DNA of 64,000 bases, from positions 9,301,636-9,365,635 of the forward strand of contig CM021323.1 in the NCBI GenBank assembly GCA_010645155.1, in the 5' to 3' direction. Below are positions 26,121-41,100 of the stretch, piece by piece. Both the position numbers and the translations under genes were made by a program. This DNA is from Tigriopus japonicus. Its lineage: Eukaryota; Arthropoda; Copepoda; Harpacticoida; Harpacticidae. The notes beneath the pieces are model-generated. The model saw only the letters and a program-made list of their open reading frames with translations, ran no database searches and had not been told where the DNA came from. The number at the start of each line of letters is the position of its first letter. Position 1 is the stretch's first letter.

Positions 26121-29100
26121 GTAAGCCACTCGAAACTTTACAATGTAACGAGGAAGTTATGATCTCAATGGAGATATACAGGGTTGTCACGAATTAAAAT
26201 CCTATACCAAATCACGAATCATTAGTGGCACGTAACGTTTGTGATTAAATTTTACTAATACGAATTGAAGAAAATAGTTCTACGTATGCTCATGCAAAGT
26301 ATTATAGAAATTGATTCCCTCGTTATAAAACTATGATTTTGTTTTCAAGAACGACGCTCCCAACCCAGGTGCACACTCTCTATTTAAAAAAAAAAACATC
26401 CTTAGTTCGAGCGCCCATTAGATGGGCTAATATTGTTGAATTGCATTAGACGACTAAACCAGTGTTAGGTATACAACTATACTTTTAAAGTTGTTTGGAC
26501 CTCGAGATAACTTCATCGTCTCATTTTTTTTCAGTTTACCATCAGTATTGGAGGCTCTAATTTGAAACAAACCTGTTATCAATAAGGAACGATAAAAAAT
26601 CATTTATTATTTCACCATAACCATAATGCAATTACAGTTACCCGTACTTGCAATTAATTACATTTCTTGAGCCAAGGAGTTGCAATGAAACATGAACAGA
26701 GGTTGCTCAAGGGAGGGTTTTATTTCAAAATAAAACATAGCTCGTTTCCAAGGAGCTAGAATCATTAAATGGACCCTTAGAAGGAAATAACTTGGATTTG
26801 CCAAAAAGGACTGAGCAACTCAGCAACTGCCCTATTTTACCGCTGCCGGTATGATTACAATCGCTCACTTGATCAACCTTTGTGCATATCCCTTTGTAAT
26901 TGATTGCATTTTCGATTCAAGTAGATACATCCCATCCCGGACCTTTTGCATCCCAAAACAGTCAAAAAAATCAAATGGATTTGAAAAAAACACGGTTATA
27001 TTTTGACCCACAAACTTTGTTTTCTGTGAGTAATGGTTTCATTGAAATGGGAAGTGGACGCTAACATAGGAAGAACATTATGTAAATATTCATGGCATTG
27101 GAATAATGACAACAACACTCGTTCAAAAGCTCTTGGTTAGGGAAACCGTAATTAATAGTAAATGTCTGGTTCCTACATAGCTTCTAAGAAGAAGAGAGCA
27201 TTTCTTTGGTAGCATTGTTCTGAACAAGCAAATATGTCATAGTGAATTTGAAAAAATGTAATTGCCATGAACTATTCAACATGTGATTGAAGTGATTTCA
27301 TTTTCTGATGCTGTAATTGTTGTTAATTTCATATTTTGAAGAAGTAATTGTAATTTTAATCAATTACATGTTTCAAGTAATTGACCCAAACCTGGCAATA
27401 GCTTTCAAAAAATAAATATATAAGAGATCGCCACAAACGCAATGAATTAGACGGAACCAAAATTAAATAAGCTTCCTCCGTGGGACTTCGGTTCCGAGGC
27501 TACCACTTGAATCCATTAGGACAAAGTTTGCTAACTCTCTCACCCCTTGAGAAACTTCAGGGTTGACTCGTTTTGTCGCCAGAGACTGTTCCACCAAGTT
27601 ACCAAGGCTTGAGAGAAATTCCACCTACGGAGCAACTGGCTCCCTCCCCTGTGCTTGAAAGGTCATTGGAGCGTGAAAAACAGCCTTTAGAGGCTAGGAT
27701 GGTGGAAGTGCCTGGAATAAGTTTAAGACTCGTTAAAATCGATCATGACATTTGAGGCGATCAACAAAGGAATTGAAAACTTGGATCAGGATGACGGCTG
27801 GTTGGATGAGTAAATGGAAAAACAAACCGAGTGCTATTAGAGCTACATATATTCCATACGAAATGTAAACAGGTTTTATTGTTGGTGACCAATTTGTATA
27901 CGCAAAGTTGATTTCTTCAAGAATGATAAATGCAATTTCTGTCCTTACCTATAGTTGGTGTAAGTAAAAGATTGCAAATGTTTCGCAGAAGAAAGCCGTT
28001 GGTATGATGTTCAGCCTAAAGGGTTCATTCCTGAGGCAATATGAGAAAAAAAGGACAAAGAAGCTGTATTTCTAAGGCTGGCTTTTATTTTCAGAGACAA
28101 GACAGTGTCACAAACCATACAATCCACTCAAAGATTACTGGAAAGACGCCCAAATGAAAAATGATAAAGTACTCTTCTTGTTTTTGGAAATGGGGAAAAT
28201 TTCCAGCAAAAGTACTCTAAAAGAACACATAACCAATTTCTTTAGATTATTATTTTGCAAAGAGTGAGCAAGAAGAATCAATTTCAAAGAAACAGGAGAC
28301 GTCTTTTCTTGTATCTTGTTGGATATGAAGCAAGTGCATGGAATTTGAAGTTTGGATTTTAGATTATTTGTAGCTTTTATCTTTTAAAGCTTTGCTCTTT
28401 TCTTCATCGTGCCACATTTCAACCTCTTGACAATAGTAAGAATCGGTTAGCTTATTTACTTAGCTCAAAATGAAGTTGTAAGGATAACGTAGAATGGGCG
28501 TGGAATGTCATCTTGGTTGATTATCAAGCATCCAACCAAAGTACGAAGTCTTAGTGGATTGTGCTTGTCTCGAGTGTTCCGCATTATTGCCTAAAGCTGT
28601 CCTCATATTTGATGTATATGTTATTAATACTCCCCTTGAGGATGTTGACTCAAGGCTCCTCCTAGCAATCAAATAAAAAGACGAGACCGTTAGCACATAG
28701 GGAAAAAACCTCTGCTCTTATGAAGTTCAACCAAAAGAGATATTTGTCTGACGAGGAAAACCATTTTTTTCAGGTGATGTCAAACGACTTGAGCCGAGGC
28801 CTGTTTCCAGCTCGTCAAGTTAAACTCTTAGTGGTGGATGAGGCCCACCGAGCCCAAGGAGATTACGCTTATTGCCAAGTGGTGAGAGAGCTCCAAAAGT
28901 CATCCAATCCACATTTTAGAGTGGTGGCTCTCTCAGCCACTCCAGGAAGTGATATCCATGCCGTTCGACTGATGCTTCAAAATCTCTTGATTTCGCATAT
29001 CGAGCTGAGGAGTGAAGATTCGCCGGATATTGTGCCCTACACATTCCAGAGAAGCATTGAAAAAGTCGTGGTCCCTTTAGGACAGGAGCTCACTAGTGTG

Positions 29101-32100
29101 AAGAATAAATTTCTAACTATCATGGAGCATTTCGTTCGACGCCTGGCCAAAAATGGAGCTTTGATTCGCCGCGGGAATAGCGTGAATCCTACGCATTACA
29201 CCAAATTTGGTCTCTTGCAATCTCGAAATGAGTTTCGTCAAAATCCACCCGCTAGTGCGGATCGCACTACTCAGGGTGTGGTTGAAGGTGACTTTGCTTC
29301 TGCCATATCCTTATATCACGCATATGAACTCCTCCTTCAACACGGAATGCGAACTTTCTTCAACTTCTTGACAAAATCTATGGACGAACAAACGGGAAAT
29401 CGTCGTCTCCGGTATGAGGTGAATCGGCTTCCCGTGTGGCAGGAAATTTCCACAGCCATGGCCGAGAAATTTGTGGAAGATCCCAACAATGCCAAGTTGA
29501 ACTCAAGTCGACCCCAACTTTTAACGCAATTCGGAGCGGCCAGAGACAGTCAAGAAACCAATTTGGTGCTCGGACACCCCAAACTGGAACGACTCCGCGA
29601 GATGGTTGTGGAACACTTTAGAGCCAAGCAAGCCGAAGGTCACGATACCAAGGTCATGATCTTTTCGCAGTACAGAGATAGTGTGCAGGAAATCACCGCT
29701 TGCCTCCACTTTCATCGCCCTCTGATTAAGGTCATGGAGTTCGTCGGTCAAGCAGGAACCAAAGGTAAGCTAGTAGGGACAAATCGTAATAAAAAAGCAA
29801 AAAAAAAGCATTGATTTATACGGGCAAAGACGTGAATTGTTTCACCCGTGTTGGACGAAGCAAGCAAATGCATTGCCCACATTCCTACTCCAAAAGTGCA
29901 ATTGAATCCCAACGAGACAGTCCCTAATGCTTAGTGGATCCAAGAAAGTAACTAAGTGTCCCCAACTTTGGAAAACTAGCTCGAACAACCTTAAATTCAA
30001 ATCAGACAAATTTGGGTACGAAGTGTTGTTGGTTTTATGGTTAAATTCAAGACATTAAACAGAAAATGTTGATTATTTTCCTCAGTAAGATTGCTCTTAT
30101 TTATGCAAGCGGTATGCAATAAAACCAGGTTCTAAGTTCCCCTTAGTTCTGACATTCGAAATGTTTTGTATGCTTAAAAACTCGGAACTTTACTTTATTG
30201 GAACGATTTGTTCAAGAGATGGAGACCGTGGATGGAATGACAAAAAAATTACTTTGTCTATTTGGTGACATCAATCAAAATTCAGAAGTAAAAGCATTTT
30301 TTGCATCAACATGGCAAAGGTATGTGTAAGTTGGCAAGAATGACCTTACCATGACTTTTTTAGTGCCCTTGAGTTCTTAAGGGTCCTTGATTTGTATCAG
30401 TAAAAATAGATGTATACAGGAAGGGTTGTGTTTCAAACCTTGAATACAATCTTCCATTCTCGTTAAGCAATCCACTCCTTGGTAGCCTATCCGTTGAAAA
30501 TGCCGTGATCAGTTGGTTACACGAACAGTCCTTAGGTTTCTTGGGAAAGTGAAAGTTCGCAAAATCAAATGTCCCATGGAGAGCGCTGATGGTTTTGTTT
30601 CACGCCTGCTCTTTTCTTTAGAACATGCTTGTAATCAAGAGAAAGGTTAGTCGCTTTTGACATGATTCTCCCGAGGCGGCATTTCAAATATGTCACCAGT
30701 TCTTGTCACAAGTTCGATCCATGGTCTTTTTTCTTGTTCCCAAATGCCAAAAACACTTTGTGCTACGCCTTGGTTTCTTTGAAAACGGTACCTTTCAGGA
30801 CAAGCTTTGGAAACATTAAAGGGACGATCTTGGAAATGCACCGGTAAAATGCTGATTATTTATGTTGAACTGATCGTTGTAAAATGATGCTACTTTTTTT
30901 AATCGTGATATCAATGGAAAGAAAACCAAACGTAACGGAATTGGAATCAACAGTTTCCTTCGCAAAAGAGTGATCTCGAAAATTAAACGTAGTTTTTAGA
31001 TGAATACAATACTCTGTTGTTCATCGAACTAGACAAGAAATTGTCAACACCACTTGAAAGCCTAAAAGTATAGTATGACATTACCGAACATCCAACCTCC
31101 AAAACAATCAATGTTAATCTTGATATAGCTGATTTTCTTCCGAACTTTCTCTTTCTTTGGACTTTTCCGTCTCAGACCAACAAGCTCCCGATTAAAGCGA
31201 CAGAAAAGACCAAGAAGAACAAGCTTGACCTCTTCTCTTTTCCATTGATTGATTAACGTGTCCCGGGGGAAATGATTGGAAGGGAAACCTTCGTAAACCT
31301 TAGGTTCCCGTCGCACACACGCACGCTCACACTCGGAAGTCTCGCCAATAGATTGAATGGCTAGGATACAAAACGACTCCCAAGAGGACAAGAACCAGAA
31401 GGTTTGGTGGCTTGAAAGAGGAACTAACTTTTTGAAAGGCAACCAACACGGTTTGAGAGACATTTGTTCAACGTCTGAGGTCCTGCAATATCAAATCTAT
31501 TAATTCAATTTTTACCTCCTCCAATGAGGTATTGAACGACCTTTATATCCAATTATACTTGCCACTTAGTTTATTCGTCATAAATGAGTTATAAAAAAAT
31601 CTTGGAAAAAAATCGTGGAAATCTCAAGGATAGGTTTGTTCCCGATAGTAGGAAATTATATTTTTCCATTCATGAAATGAAATCATGGAACATGTCATGC
31701 GTTGCTATAAACCAGGGTTTGGCAACCGGTGGGCCGCAGCCCATATGTGGGCCCAAGACTGGTCTTTGGTGGGCCCAGGGGCTATGGGGAAGGTCCAAAA
31801 TAGTGGGCCCGCAAGCCATCCATAGTACTGTTCTCGTGGGCCAAAAGCTCAGAATCGTTAATTTGTGGGCCCTGAACCTACCAACGTCTATTTAGTGGGC
31901 CCTTGACAACACGTAGTCAAATTGCTGGGCCTTGACCAAAAAATGGTTGGCGACCCCTGCTATAAACCATCCCACAAGTTGATGCTTTGTGAAACTGAGC
32001 TCTTTTTTTGCAGGGAAAAAAGGTCTGAGCCAAAAGGAGCAAATTGAGGTGGTCAAACGGTTCCGAGAAGGCGGATTCAACACACTAGTTGCCACCTGTG

Positions 32101-35100
32101 TGGGGGAAGAAGGCTTGGATATCGGTGAAATCGATCTCATCGTGTGCTATGATGTCTCCAAATCGCCTATCAGACTTGTACAAAGAATGGGCCGAACTGG
32201 TCGAAAGCGAGCTGGTAGAATTATCGTTCTTGTCACTGAGGTAAGACACTACGTTGGTTTTTTTGAACACCCTATATTTTTTATGGATACACTGATTCGA
32301 TGTTTAAACTACATTTAGTCCCCTTTTTTTGTTGGGGGGAAGGGAGGTTAAAGTTCAACCCTGTGCTTACGATTGTGCTCCTCGAAGTTTAGTCTAATTT
32401 GATGGGATTCTACTCCCGGAACACGCACAACTGCTTGAGGCCTCGCAAGAATTTGATACAAAATGTTGGAAGACAAATGACAAAGCCTCTCTTTCAAGGC
32501 ATTAACCTTCATATACTATTCTCTTGAGTGCCACGTTCCACTTGGAGCCCTTAACTTTCATTTCACCTTTTTGAAAACACAGATGTTCGACTTTCCTACA
32601 GAAAGTTTTCCGCTTTTCTCTCGAGATGAATGCATTTTTTGGCTACTTTGAATGTGCTAACCTTGTCTGGTTGTTGGAGAGTAGGAAACAAATGACTTAA
32701 AGTCAACTATGTGTCGAGTCAAACATCTTAGTTCAAATGTTCCCAGAATACTTGAACCCTATCTTGGCTGAGGAATGGACAGGTTTTTTTTGTTGTACGT
32801 AGATTTAAGGCGCGTTCTTTCGTTAGAGATCGTTAGATCAAAGATGGTTCAAAAAGTCAGAAATCGCTCTTGTTATAAAATTCTTGTGTTCAATTGTTAA
32901 AGATAGGACAAAACTCAAAACAGATGGTAGATGCCGTGCGTTAGTTAATAAGCAGCCACCAAATTTGTGTTATTATTTTTGCCAAAAAATGAAGGTTTGT
33001 TATATAACTTTTTTTTTAAATTATAAAGCGAAATCGGATTTTTGTGCTACATTTTATTTTGAATTTGACAAGTTTTTTTGCAAGATCATTTTCACACATG
33101 TTTTTTTTTTATTTCTACATTTTTGTAATTACATCATTAAATTTGATTTACGAGTACTTGATGGCTTTAATGATAACTAAATACGTTTCGTTTCAACTGA
33201 AATAAATTCTTTGCGTTTTTCCCTGAATTTTTTTTTGACTCACAACAAATCTTTTTAGATAATTTTTACAGTTTTCAGACACTTTTTTGAAAATCTTCCC
33301 ATTTTGTAGATATAACAATTGGTAGGTTTGGATACAAATCGCTGATTTTCAAAATTACATTGTAAAATGTAATCTGCTACTATCTTGTGGCGCCGATAAT
33401 GAGTATTTTTTTAATTTTTTAATTCACTCTTTTTTATGGGGGGGGGGGCGGATTTTTTAATACCGCTACAAGGAATGGGATTCCATGTAAAGAGAGTTAA
33501 TGATTAATGTATCTTATAAAATTACCGTTTATATGAAATTTGATCTACCAATGAGTTACTGTTGGCAGATCTGTACAACCCTTGAATAGTGGGTTGGTCA
33601 GGAATAGTATTCAAAAATTTGTCCAATCCTGCCTTAAATGCTGTTAGAGGATCAGCTCGTGTTGATGTTCATGTTAATGATATTCATTTCTTGCATTCTC
33701 GGCTAAAAATGTTCATGCTTCTTTGTAATAGCGAGGATTAGAGATTGGCGAGGATGAAGAACAATAAGCGGATAACTGGTTCATTACTGTCTTTGTAGAT
33801 TGTGAAAGCGGACAATCAAGTGCTTTCATCTAAATTGAGAGAAAGTTTTGTTTCAGGATATTTTTCCTTTCCTTTCGTTTATTCCAGGCATTTTACATCA
33901 ATGATTGATAGTTTTATTTTCTAACCTCTTAGATTACTTGTAGTCTGTGCCTAATCTGGCCAGAACTGTCGAGACCTTTCCCGACATTTTTCTCCCTGGT
34001 CTGTTTTTTAGTAATTGTTGAAGCATGTTTCTTCATCCAAGTTAAATGTGACATTTGGTTGGTTTTCCAGAATTCTTAGTAGATGGGAGTTTTGAGTTTT
34101 GCCTTTTTTGAGCTGTGGTCAAACAAATAGAGAAGACAAGGTAGTTTCTGGTTTGCTTGGCCCTCATTTGTGACGTCAACAAGTCCAACCAAGTTTCTTC
34201 TCCAGTTTCATCTCACCTTTCATCTCTCACTTTGTTCCGAATTGTTCCACATTTTATTGCCCCCTTTCTGTCTCCATAATTTTCCCTTAACATATTCACA
34301 CGCCTCAAAGAAACTCCCTAGAGACCTGAGTGGCTCACTTCATTGGACCATGGGTCTTTCTTTCTTTCTTTCTCTCGCTCGGAAGTTGTTTTGCTCTTAG
34401 GTGAACTACTACTGTACTTACATACGTATACTGACTACGTAGAGAGCACATTTGTATTCCTCGCAAACCCTAATTGCAATTTTTATTCGGTTCGGATGGG
34501 TTGGAAGAATTCGCTCTTCCGGAGCAAGATCTTGAGTTTTCCCGGAAACACACATGGCGCCTCAATTACCGCTCATGTGTGAATTGGAGGGATTGGTCAT
34601 CTTGCAAATCTCGCTCGCTTTTTTTGGATCTTTTTCTTAGGAGGTTGTCTCCTTTAAAGTCAGGCCGAGAAGAAAGGCGGTCGTTTAGCCGGAAACTCCA
34701 ATGGCTTAAAAGAAAACCTAAAAAAAGTTAAAAAAGTTATGCACCAAAAACCTTATAAAATAAGCATTTTTTAAACCTGGTCAATACATTTTTAGACCTT
34801 ACTTATGTCCGTGTTGAATTGAAATTCATTGAAAACTCGTTAGTCAGTTGCTGAATTATTTCAGTTAGATTTGTTCATTTTTGAACCAAAAAAGCGAAAA
34901 ACACTCGCGGGATATGAAAATGAAAACTTAAATTCCGAAGCAAGTAATAGAGATATTCCATATTACAATCAATTTTTTCCATTTTTTGTATCAATCGGAT
35001 ATTACAAATATTTTTTGGGCAAGACACGACAAAGCAGTGGTCACCAACTTTGGGAATGTGTGGATTTAAACTGAAAGCTTTCTTCAAAGCTGACGTGTTT

Positions 35101-38100
35101 GTGCATTTATGTTTTTATGGTTTATTGGGTTAACCAACATTCTTATAGCTTTTAAGCTAATGTATAATGTGTTAAGAATCCAAGGAACATCAACTTAACC
35201 CGATGGTTACACTGTTGCTAAAATGAAGCTGTACAAACTTAAAGCAATACCGTTAATGCCCCCAGACCATTTGTTAAACTGAATGGGACTGCTGTCACAG
35301 ATGTGGCATTAGTTTTCAGCCTTCCCAGGCTGTCTACCAATGTGCAAAATGAGGCAATTACTTCTCATCGTACACCCTTAAGACAGCCTTGTGAACAAAT
35401 TATCTCGAGATTATCTTGCATTAGGATTGATTGCTTCTCCAAAGGATTTGGCCCATGCTTATGTGAAAGAAAATATGCCGTGGATTCCTTACCATGGGAA
35501 CCTCCCACTCGGATGGCAAGAAAACATATTTAATTTAGTTTTATGCAGTGAAAGACAAATCTATTACTTCTTTCCACCTTCAATTCATTTGATTCGTAGT
35601 CGAATGTGTTGCTGAAGGACCCAATCAAAATATTTCCGACATAAACGTGTTTTTTATTTAAAACGACTGATGTAACCTAGACCATTTTTGGAAAGTTGCT
35701 TAAGAGGAAGGAAGTACATTCTCTAGAATGGATGTCTTTGTCTCTTTTCTCTCTACAGTGAAGTTGAAAATTAATAGTTTTTCCCTTGTGGCCTTCGATA
35801 AGGACGGGAAAATCATGTAGAAATAGAAAAATATCTTCTTCTAGCACTTTTGATTTAGTTAATGAAAGTAAAGTTTTACCGAAAGTAAGTTTCCACGACT
35901 CTTCGACATTTAAGTCAAATCTTAAGTTCGCAGAACATTGCGTTCCAACAAAGATCAGCAAATTAATTTGAATTTGATTTTTTTTCGTCAACTCATAGTA
36001 GCCTTGTTGAAAGTAAAACATGCTCATGAAGGTTTAGAAACACGCTTTCTTCCGCGGCGCATTCGATATGTATTCGAAGTGCATTTTTTAGTTGTGCGCC
36101 TCCAACAGTTCTTTCTACGTACTTTTCTTTAAGAGAGATGTTAGGGTAAATATAACGTTTGACGCTAGCATAGAAAAGTCAAAATGAAAATCCTTAGAAA
36201 TTGACTTTAATCGAGTTTTCTCTCATTACATTAACTGGAATTAGAACATGCCATTTTCTAAGACTACACTAATATTGCTCAAGATGACAACCATTTACAA
36301 TGTTTGACAAAAAAAATATATTTTGCTAACATCCGTCCACTTAGAAAAACCAACTGTTGATAAAGTGAATTTTTAGGCAAAAAAATCCCAAACGTTGAAT
36401 CGTTGTATTTTTTACGAAAAAATCACGAGTAACAAATTTGATGTTATTGTATCCTGTGAGGTTAGGTCTGAATAAGAAGTGATTTCCCTAAACACCAGAC
36501 GGTTCTCAGGTCCATTTTTCTAGCTAGTCTTTTTAAGAGCCAAAATTGATATGACCTTTTGCAAATTGCCAAAAAGATAACTCCAACGTCAAGAACTGGC
36601 TAACCTCGCATCCGTGATAAATATTTTTCGCAAAAAAAACAAAGGGTCAAATGAGGTTTTTTTTTTTTCTTGATTTATTAATTGATTCGAAAACTAGAGT
36701 CCAAGTATTATTCGTACCCAACAGATGAACGCAATTCTCAAGAGGAAATTACCCAACAAAAGGTGGCATGGGGTAAAACCCCAAAACCTTGATCAAGGTT
36801 GTTGTCCTTTTCGTGCTGATATTATCTGACACAAATTTGAAGGAAGACATTAGTTTGAAAGTGAACGGGACAAATCTTTAGTCATTTAATTCTTTTTGTA
36901 CATATTTTCGCCGAATGGATCAATTCGAAGCTATCCAAAGGTATTTTGAACCAATGTGGAGAAATCTCACCCAACTTACTTGGTTTTATCACAAGTACAC
37001 TCTGGCAAAGTGAATTCGAACTTTTTTTTGTATTCTGACTTCTTTTCGCCCAAAGAAACTTCCCAACCTTGGGAACTTGTGGCCTTCAAGGAATTCAATT
37101 TTGAGAAGATCACTTGGTTTTAAATGATAAAAAAGTCAAGGTGATTTTAGTTATGAATGTTGTGTAGTTTTTAAGGAAGTCTTGTGACCTTAAGTGGTTT
37201 GCCTCAAAATAGTCGGGTGCATTACATTTGATTACACACCAAAGCATCCCATAAAGAATAAAGCAAGAAAATACACCAAGACTAGTTCAATTTAAGCCAG
37301 TTTACGGATCAGAGAGACTAATTGATTTCTACACTCTAAACCAGGCGTCAGCAACGAATTTGATGTCAAGGCTAGAGCGCTATAATAAAAGAGTACGCGC
37401 ATGTGCCATTTTGGTCCCAAGACGTCGGTTCCATTGTACTGTGGTTCATGGGTTCGACCAGTTTGAGGCAACTTTACCTATGCACTATTTACTACCAAAT
37501 TGACGCTCATGATCTCAGCTTACCTTTGAAAGCATAAGGCTTGACCTTTTTAGCCTTTGAAGGCCAAGACGGGCCAAAACCTTGGGTGCCGGAAGATAAC
37601 CTTCTCGTTCTCCTTAAACCTCGATGCGCATTCAAGCCAGGGTGGGCATTTTTCGACATCGAGAGCATTTTGGACACCCTAGTGTCCAAAAGTGTCCAAA
37701 AGTGTCCAAAAGTGTCCAAAAGTGTCAAAAAGTGTCCAAAAGTGTCAAAAAGTGTCAAAAAGTGTCAAAAAGTGTCAAAAAGTGTCCAAAAGTGTCCAAA
37801 AGTGTCCAAAAGTGTCCAAAAGTGTCCGAAAATACCCAGAAGGTGTCCAAAAATCCCCAAAAGATGTCCATAAGTGTCCAAAAGTCCAACAAACGTAAAA
37901 GAAAGTTGTACAAATCAGACGAAAAACCAGTTACACTACATAAGTAATTGAATTCTAAGAAATAAACTTTGCCATGATAACTTGTTAAAAAAATAAATGT
38001 TTTGTTTATACAGTATGGTAAAATGTGTGTAACTGTTAAAAATGTTTCAAGATTTACATTTTATTTCCTCTTCTGTAAACAAGAGTCTTGTCTTTTTTAA

Positions 38101-41100
38101 TAGTAAAACAACACTGCTTTAATTCTTCTTTTATTCTGGCAAAAGCATTATAATACCCACATTGCAATCTGATATCAGTTTGAGTGTGCTTTATTATAGT
38201 TAACATTTTTTGGACAGTCAAGTCAAAAGACTTCTTGCCTCTTGGATGGGAAACACTTGCAACAATGATAAACTTTGGAATATAAATCAAAATACTAAGT
38301 AACCTTCTCTTGTCACAAATCAAGACAAAATTAGCTTTAAAATGTACTCGCATACTATGTTTAACATGAAGTGTGGTGTGAGCGTGTTATTAGTAGTCCC
38401 AGTCTCACATTCGTTTGTTCGTTCATTCCTTCAGTCGATCATTCTTTCCCACATTTTGGACGATGCTCGGTGGTCAAATGAAAAGAGTGGAAAGTTCAAA
38501 TGTCCAGTTTGGCCTTCAAGTTATTGGCTCTTTTAATGTATTAAGTGTAAGTTTCTTATGCTGAATTGACTTATTCTTGCTTAGATTTCGTCAAGTGACG
38601 TTTATTTTGGAGAGAAAGTTTGAAGAATATTATTCTAAAAATGTTTTTAACCATTATTTTTCGAATTACTATTTTTGGACACTTTTGGACACTCCTATTT
38701 TTGGACAGCCTTATTTTTGGACACTTTTGGACACCTTTTGGACAGGGGTGGACAAAATGTCCAAAAATCAAATGCCCACCCTGATTCAAGCCCAGTGCTG
38801 CTGTGAATTGACTCGGTAATGTCAGCTCTTGATGAATCTCCACGCTGATTTGCATTGAGTTTCTTACTTTTTAGGAAAACTTAATCTTACTAGCAATCTA
38901 ACTAATCAAAAATCTAACTTTGCCGTAGCAAGCGAACTGGTACTTGAAAGAGAAAATAAATTTCTTCTTGGCCTTGAAACTTCATTTTCTATTAATGTGC
39001 GCATCTAGTAATGAAATCAGCGCTTATTAACGCTTTTAACCCGAAGTCAAACAAAAATGTCTGTTGGTCGGTTGTTGAGGTAGCTTTGTATAAGTATATC
39101 TAGAAGCAAAGAAGAAGCATATGAAACGGAATAGAAATAACCATGCTCGATCAAGTTTCGCTACATAAGCTGCGTTTTTCACTCACAACATATGTAGCAA
39201 AACTTGATTGAGCATGGTTATATCTACTCCGTCTGATATGCCTTTTCCATGCTTCTTCTAGATATGCTTCTTCCATGCTTCTACTATACTTCCAAACTAC
39301 CTCAACAACCGACCTTGTATCCTCTTTACATCCCAATGCTCCTCGACTAGGTCGACAGGGAACTTCCTTCAGGATGTTGCCTGAGTTGTTCAACTAACTT
39401 TGTAAACTTGTTGATGGCTTTGGACCGTAGTACAATCATAGACGTCTACCGGGTGTTTCAAAAGAAACGGAACGCCTAATTACATCGTCTGCAACCTCAC
39501 TTTCATTGGCTTTGATTGGCCAAACACTTAGTTTAAAGAGTCAGAAAAAAGCAAATTCACTCAAATTCAATATTTAAGCGACCATGATTTTTCCCGTGAA
39601 GGTACGTGACTTCAACTTTTTTCTCCCCTCCGAAATTGGGCTATAAGCGAAAATAAGGCGATATAAAGGGAATAAAACCTTACTAATCTTAAGAATTGGT
39701 ATGTGCCGCATCTTTTTGAGCTTCATACATTCTTTGCGAGATCAACCATTTCCGAGTCAGGAACATGTTTTTCTATCCCGTTTCTTATGAGTCACCCGGT
39801 ACTCTTCGACCTGTCAGACGGTTCTTCAGTTTTCGCTTGTCCTTGTCAAAAGTTAACTCCCAGCGCTTGATGAAGTCGGACCTTGGCTGGGGCGTTAATG
39901 ATCTTTTTGCATGTCTTCTTGGAGAGACTTCTCTTAGCATTTTTATAATGATAATGGCATAGGCAATGTCGTTTTGAGATCACCCCTGATCCCATTAAAC
40001 CATGAGGTAAACCATGGTTTCAACGAAAAGCATTTGGCGGGTGATACAAATCGACTCTCAATGAAGCCATATGCGAAATATTGAGTGCTTCAACGACTTA
40101 AAAAATGGTTGATTTCTTTCTCATGATTTTCCTCTGTTCATTGGAAATTTCGCTTTTCACCATGTTGGATTCAGCCAGGGAGTTAAGATTGAGCTTTTCG
40201 GAGCGTTAATTGATCACAATTATTGGGTTCTAGCTTGGCTTATTAGCCCTACACTAAATAATACCCATCAAATCAATTGTTCAAATTAAATTTTGATTTA
40301 ATTATAATTTGTGTTTTGTTGTGCATTTTCACCATATTACTGAAGTTTCCATGGCCCAGATTAGACAACTTTATTTAAGTCCAAAAAGAAACGCAAATTA
40401 ACGTCGATTAGAAAGTGTTCAGAGGAGCAATACTACAAAAATATGCTTTAGTATTGCCCTTAAATAACTAAACTCTCAACCCTTCAGCAATGAATATATC
40501 CAGTGGTCAAACCTGATTGAATATGTGTGATTATTTGCTATCTTAACGATCTGTATTCCTATTGAACAAATGAAATATATTTCTATTCACATTAAAAGGG
40601 ATCCTTGTTTCTTTCTTCTTCATTATACATCTTACTGTGGATCCTTGCTCCAACCAAAATGAATTTGCATTTTCAATAATTACCTAAAGCACATTAGGCA
40701 TACAAAAGTAAGTTGTAAGTAACGAGTGTGTTTAGAGATATCCGTGCTCTCTCTAGCAAAATCATTAGAATATTTTTTTCGCAATCTGAACAAGGAAGTG
40801 AAGTAAGGATAAACAATATCGGAGGTTTTGTTGAACATGGAGAGCATTGTATAAAACGTCTCACACATAATAAAAATGTTAATTGCTAATAGTAATAATT
40901 ATTCTTACTGTGAATGTAATTTTGTTAACTAGCTAAGTTACAAAGAAAACGATAATTTTGATTCAGGTTTTTTTGGTGAGGTTGTGATGATGTCCAATTG
41001 GGCTGAAGAGTTACCTATTTCTTGACGTATTTTTCATCTAGGAGTTTAAAGTTCGGCCAAACACCCATTTTTGTAAGATTTTACCAATCTAATTCCAATC

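Noticed and set aside
25428..26129. 233-codon ORF on the minus strand
   Set aside because: It is antisense to FANCM exon 1, which has clear helicase motifs.
35033..35060. hAT-like end cagtggtcaccaacttt
   Set aside because: No partner end or duplication was found nearby, so it may be chance.
37342..37480. Fifth copy of MITE family A
   Set aside because: The start ccaggcgtcagcaacga resembles copy 4, but the interior and the far end do not match and no duplication was found.
37681..37830. CRISPR-like array
   Set aside because: Units are 10 bp with no spacers, and the genome is eukaryotic.
37541..37947. Plus-strand ORFs of about 65-110 codons reading [10 protein letters not shown]
   Set aside because: They are translations of the decamer minisatellite in its three frames.
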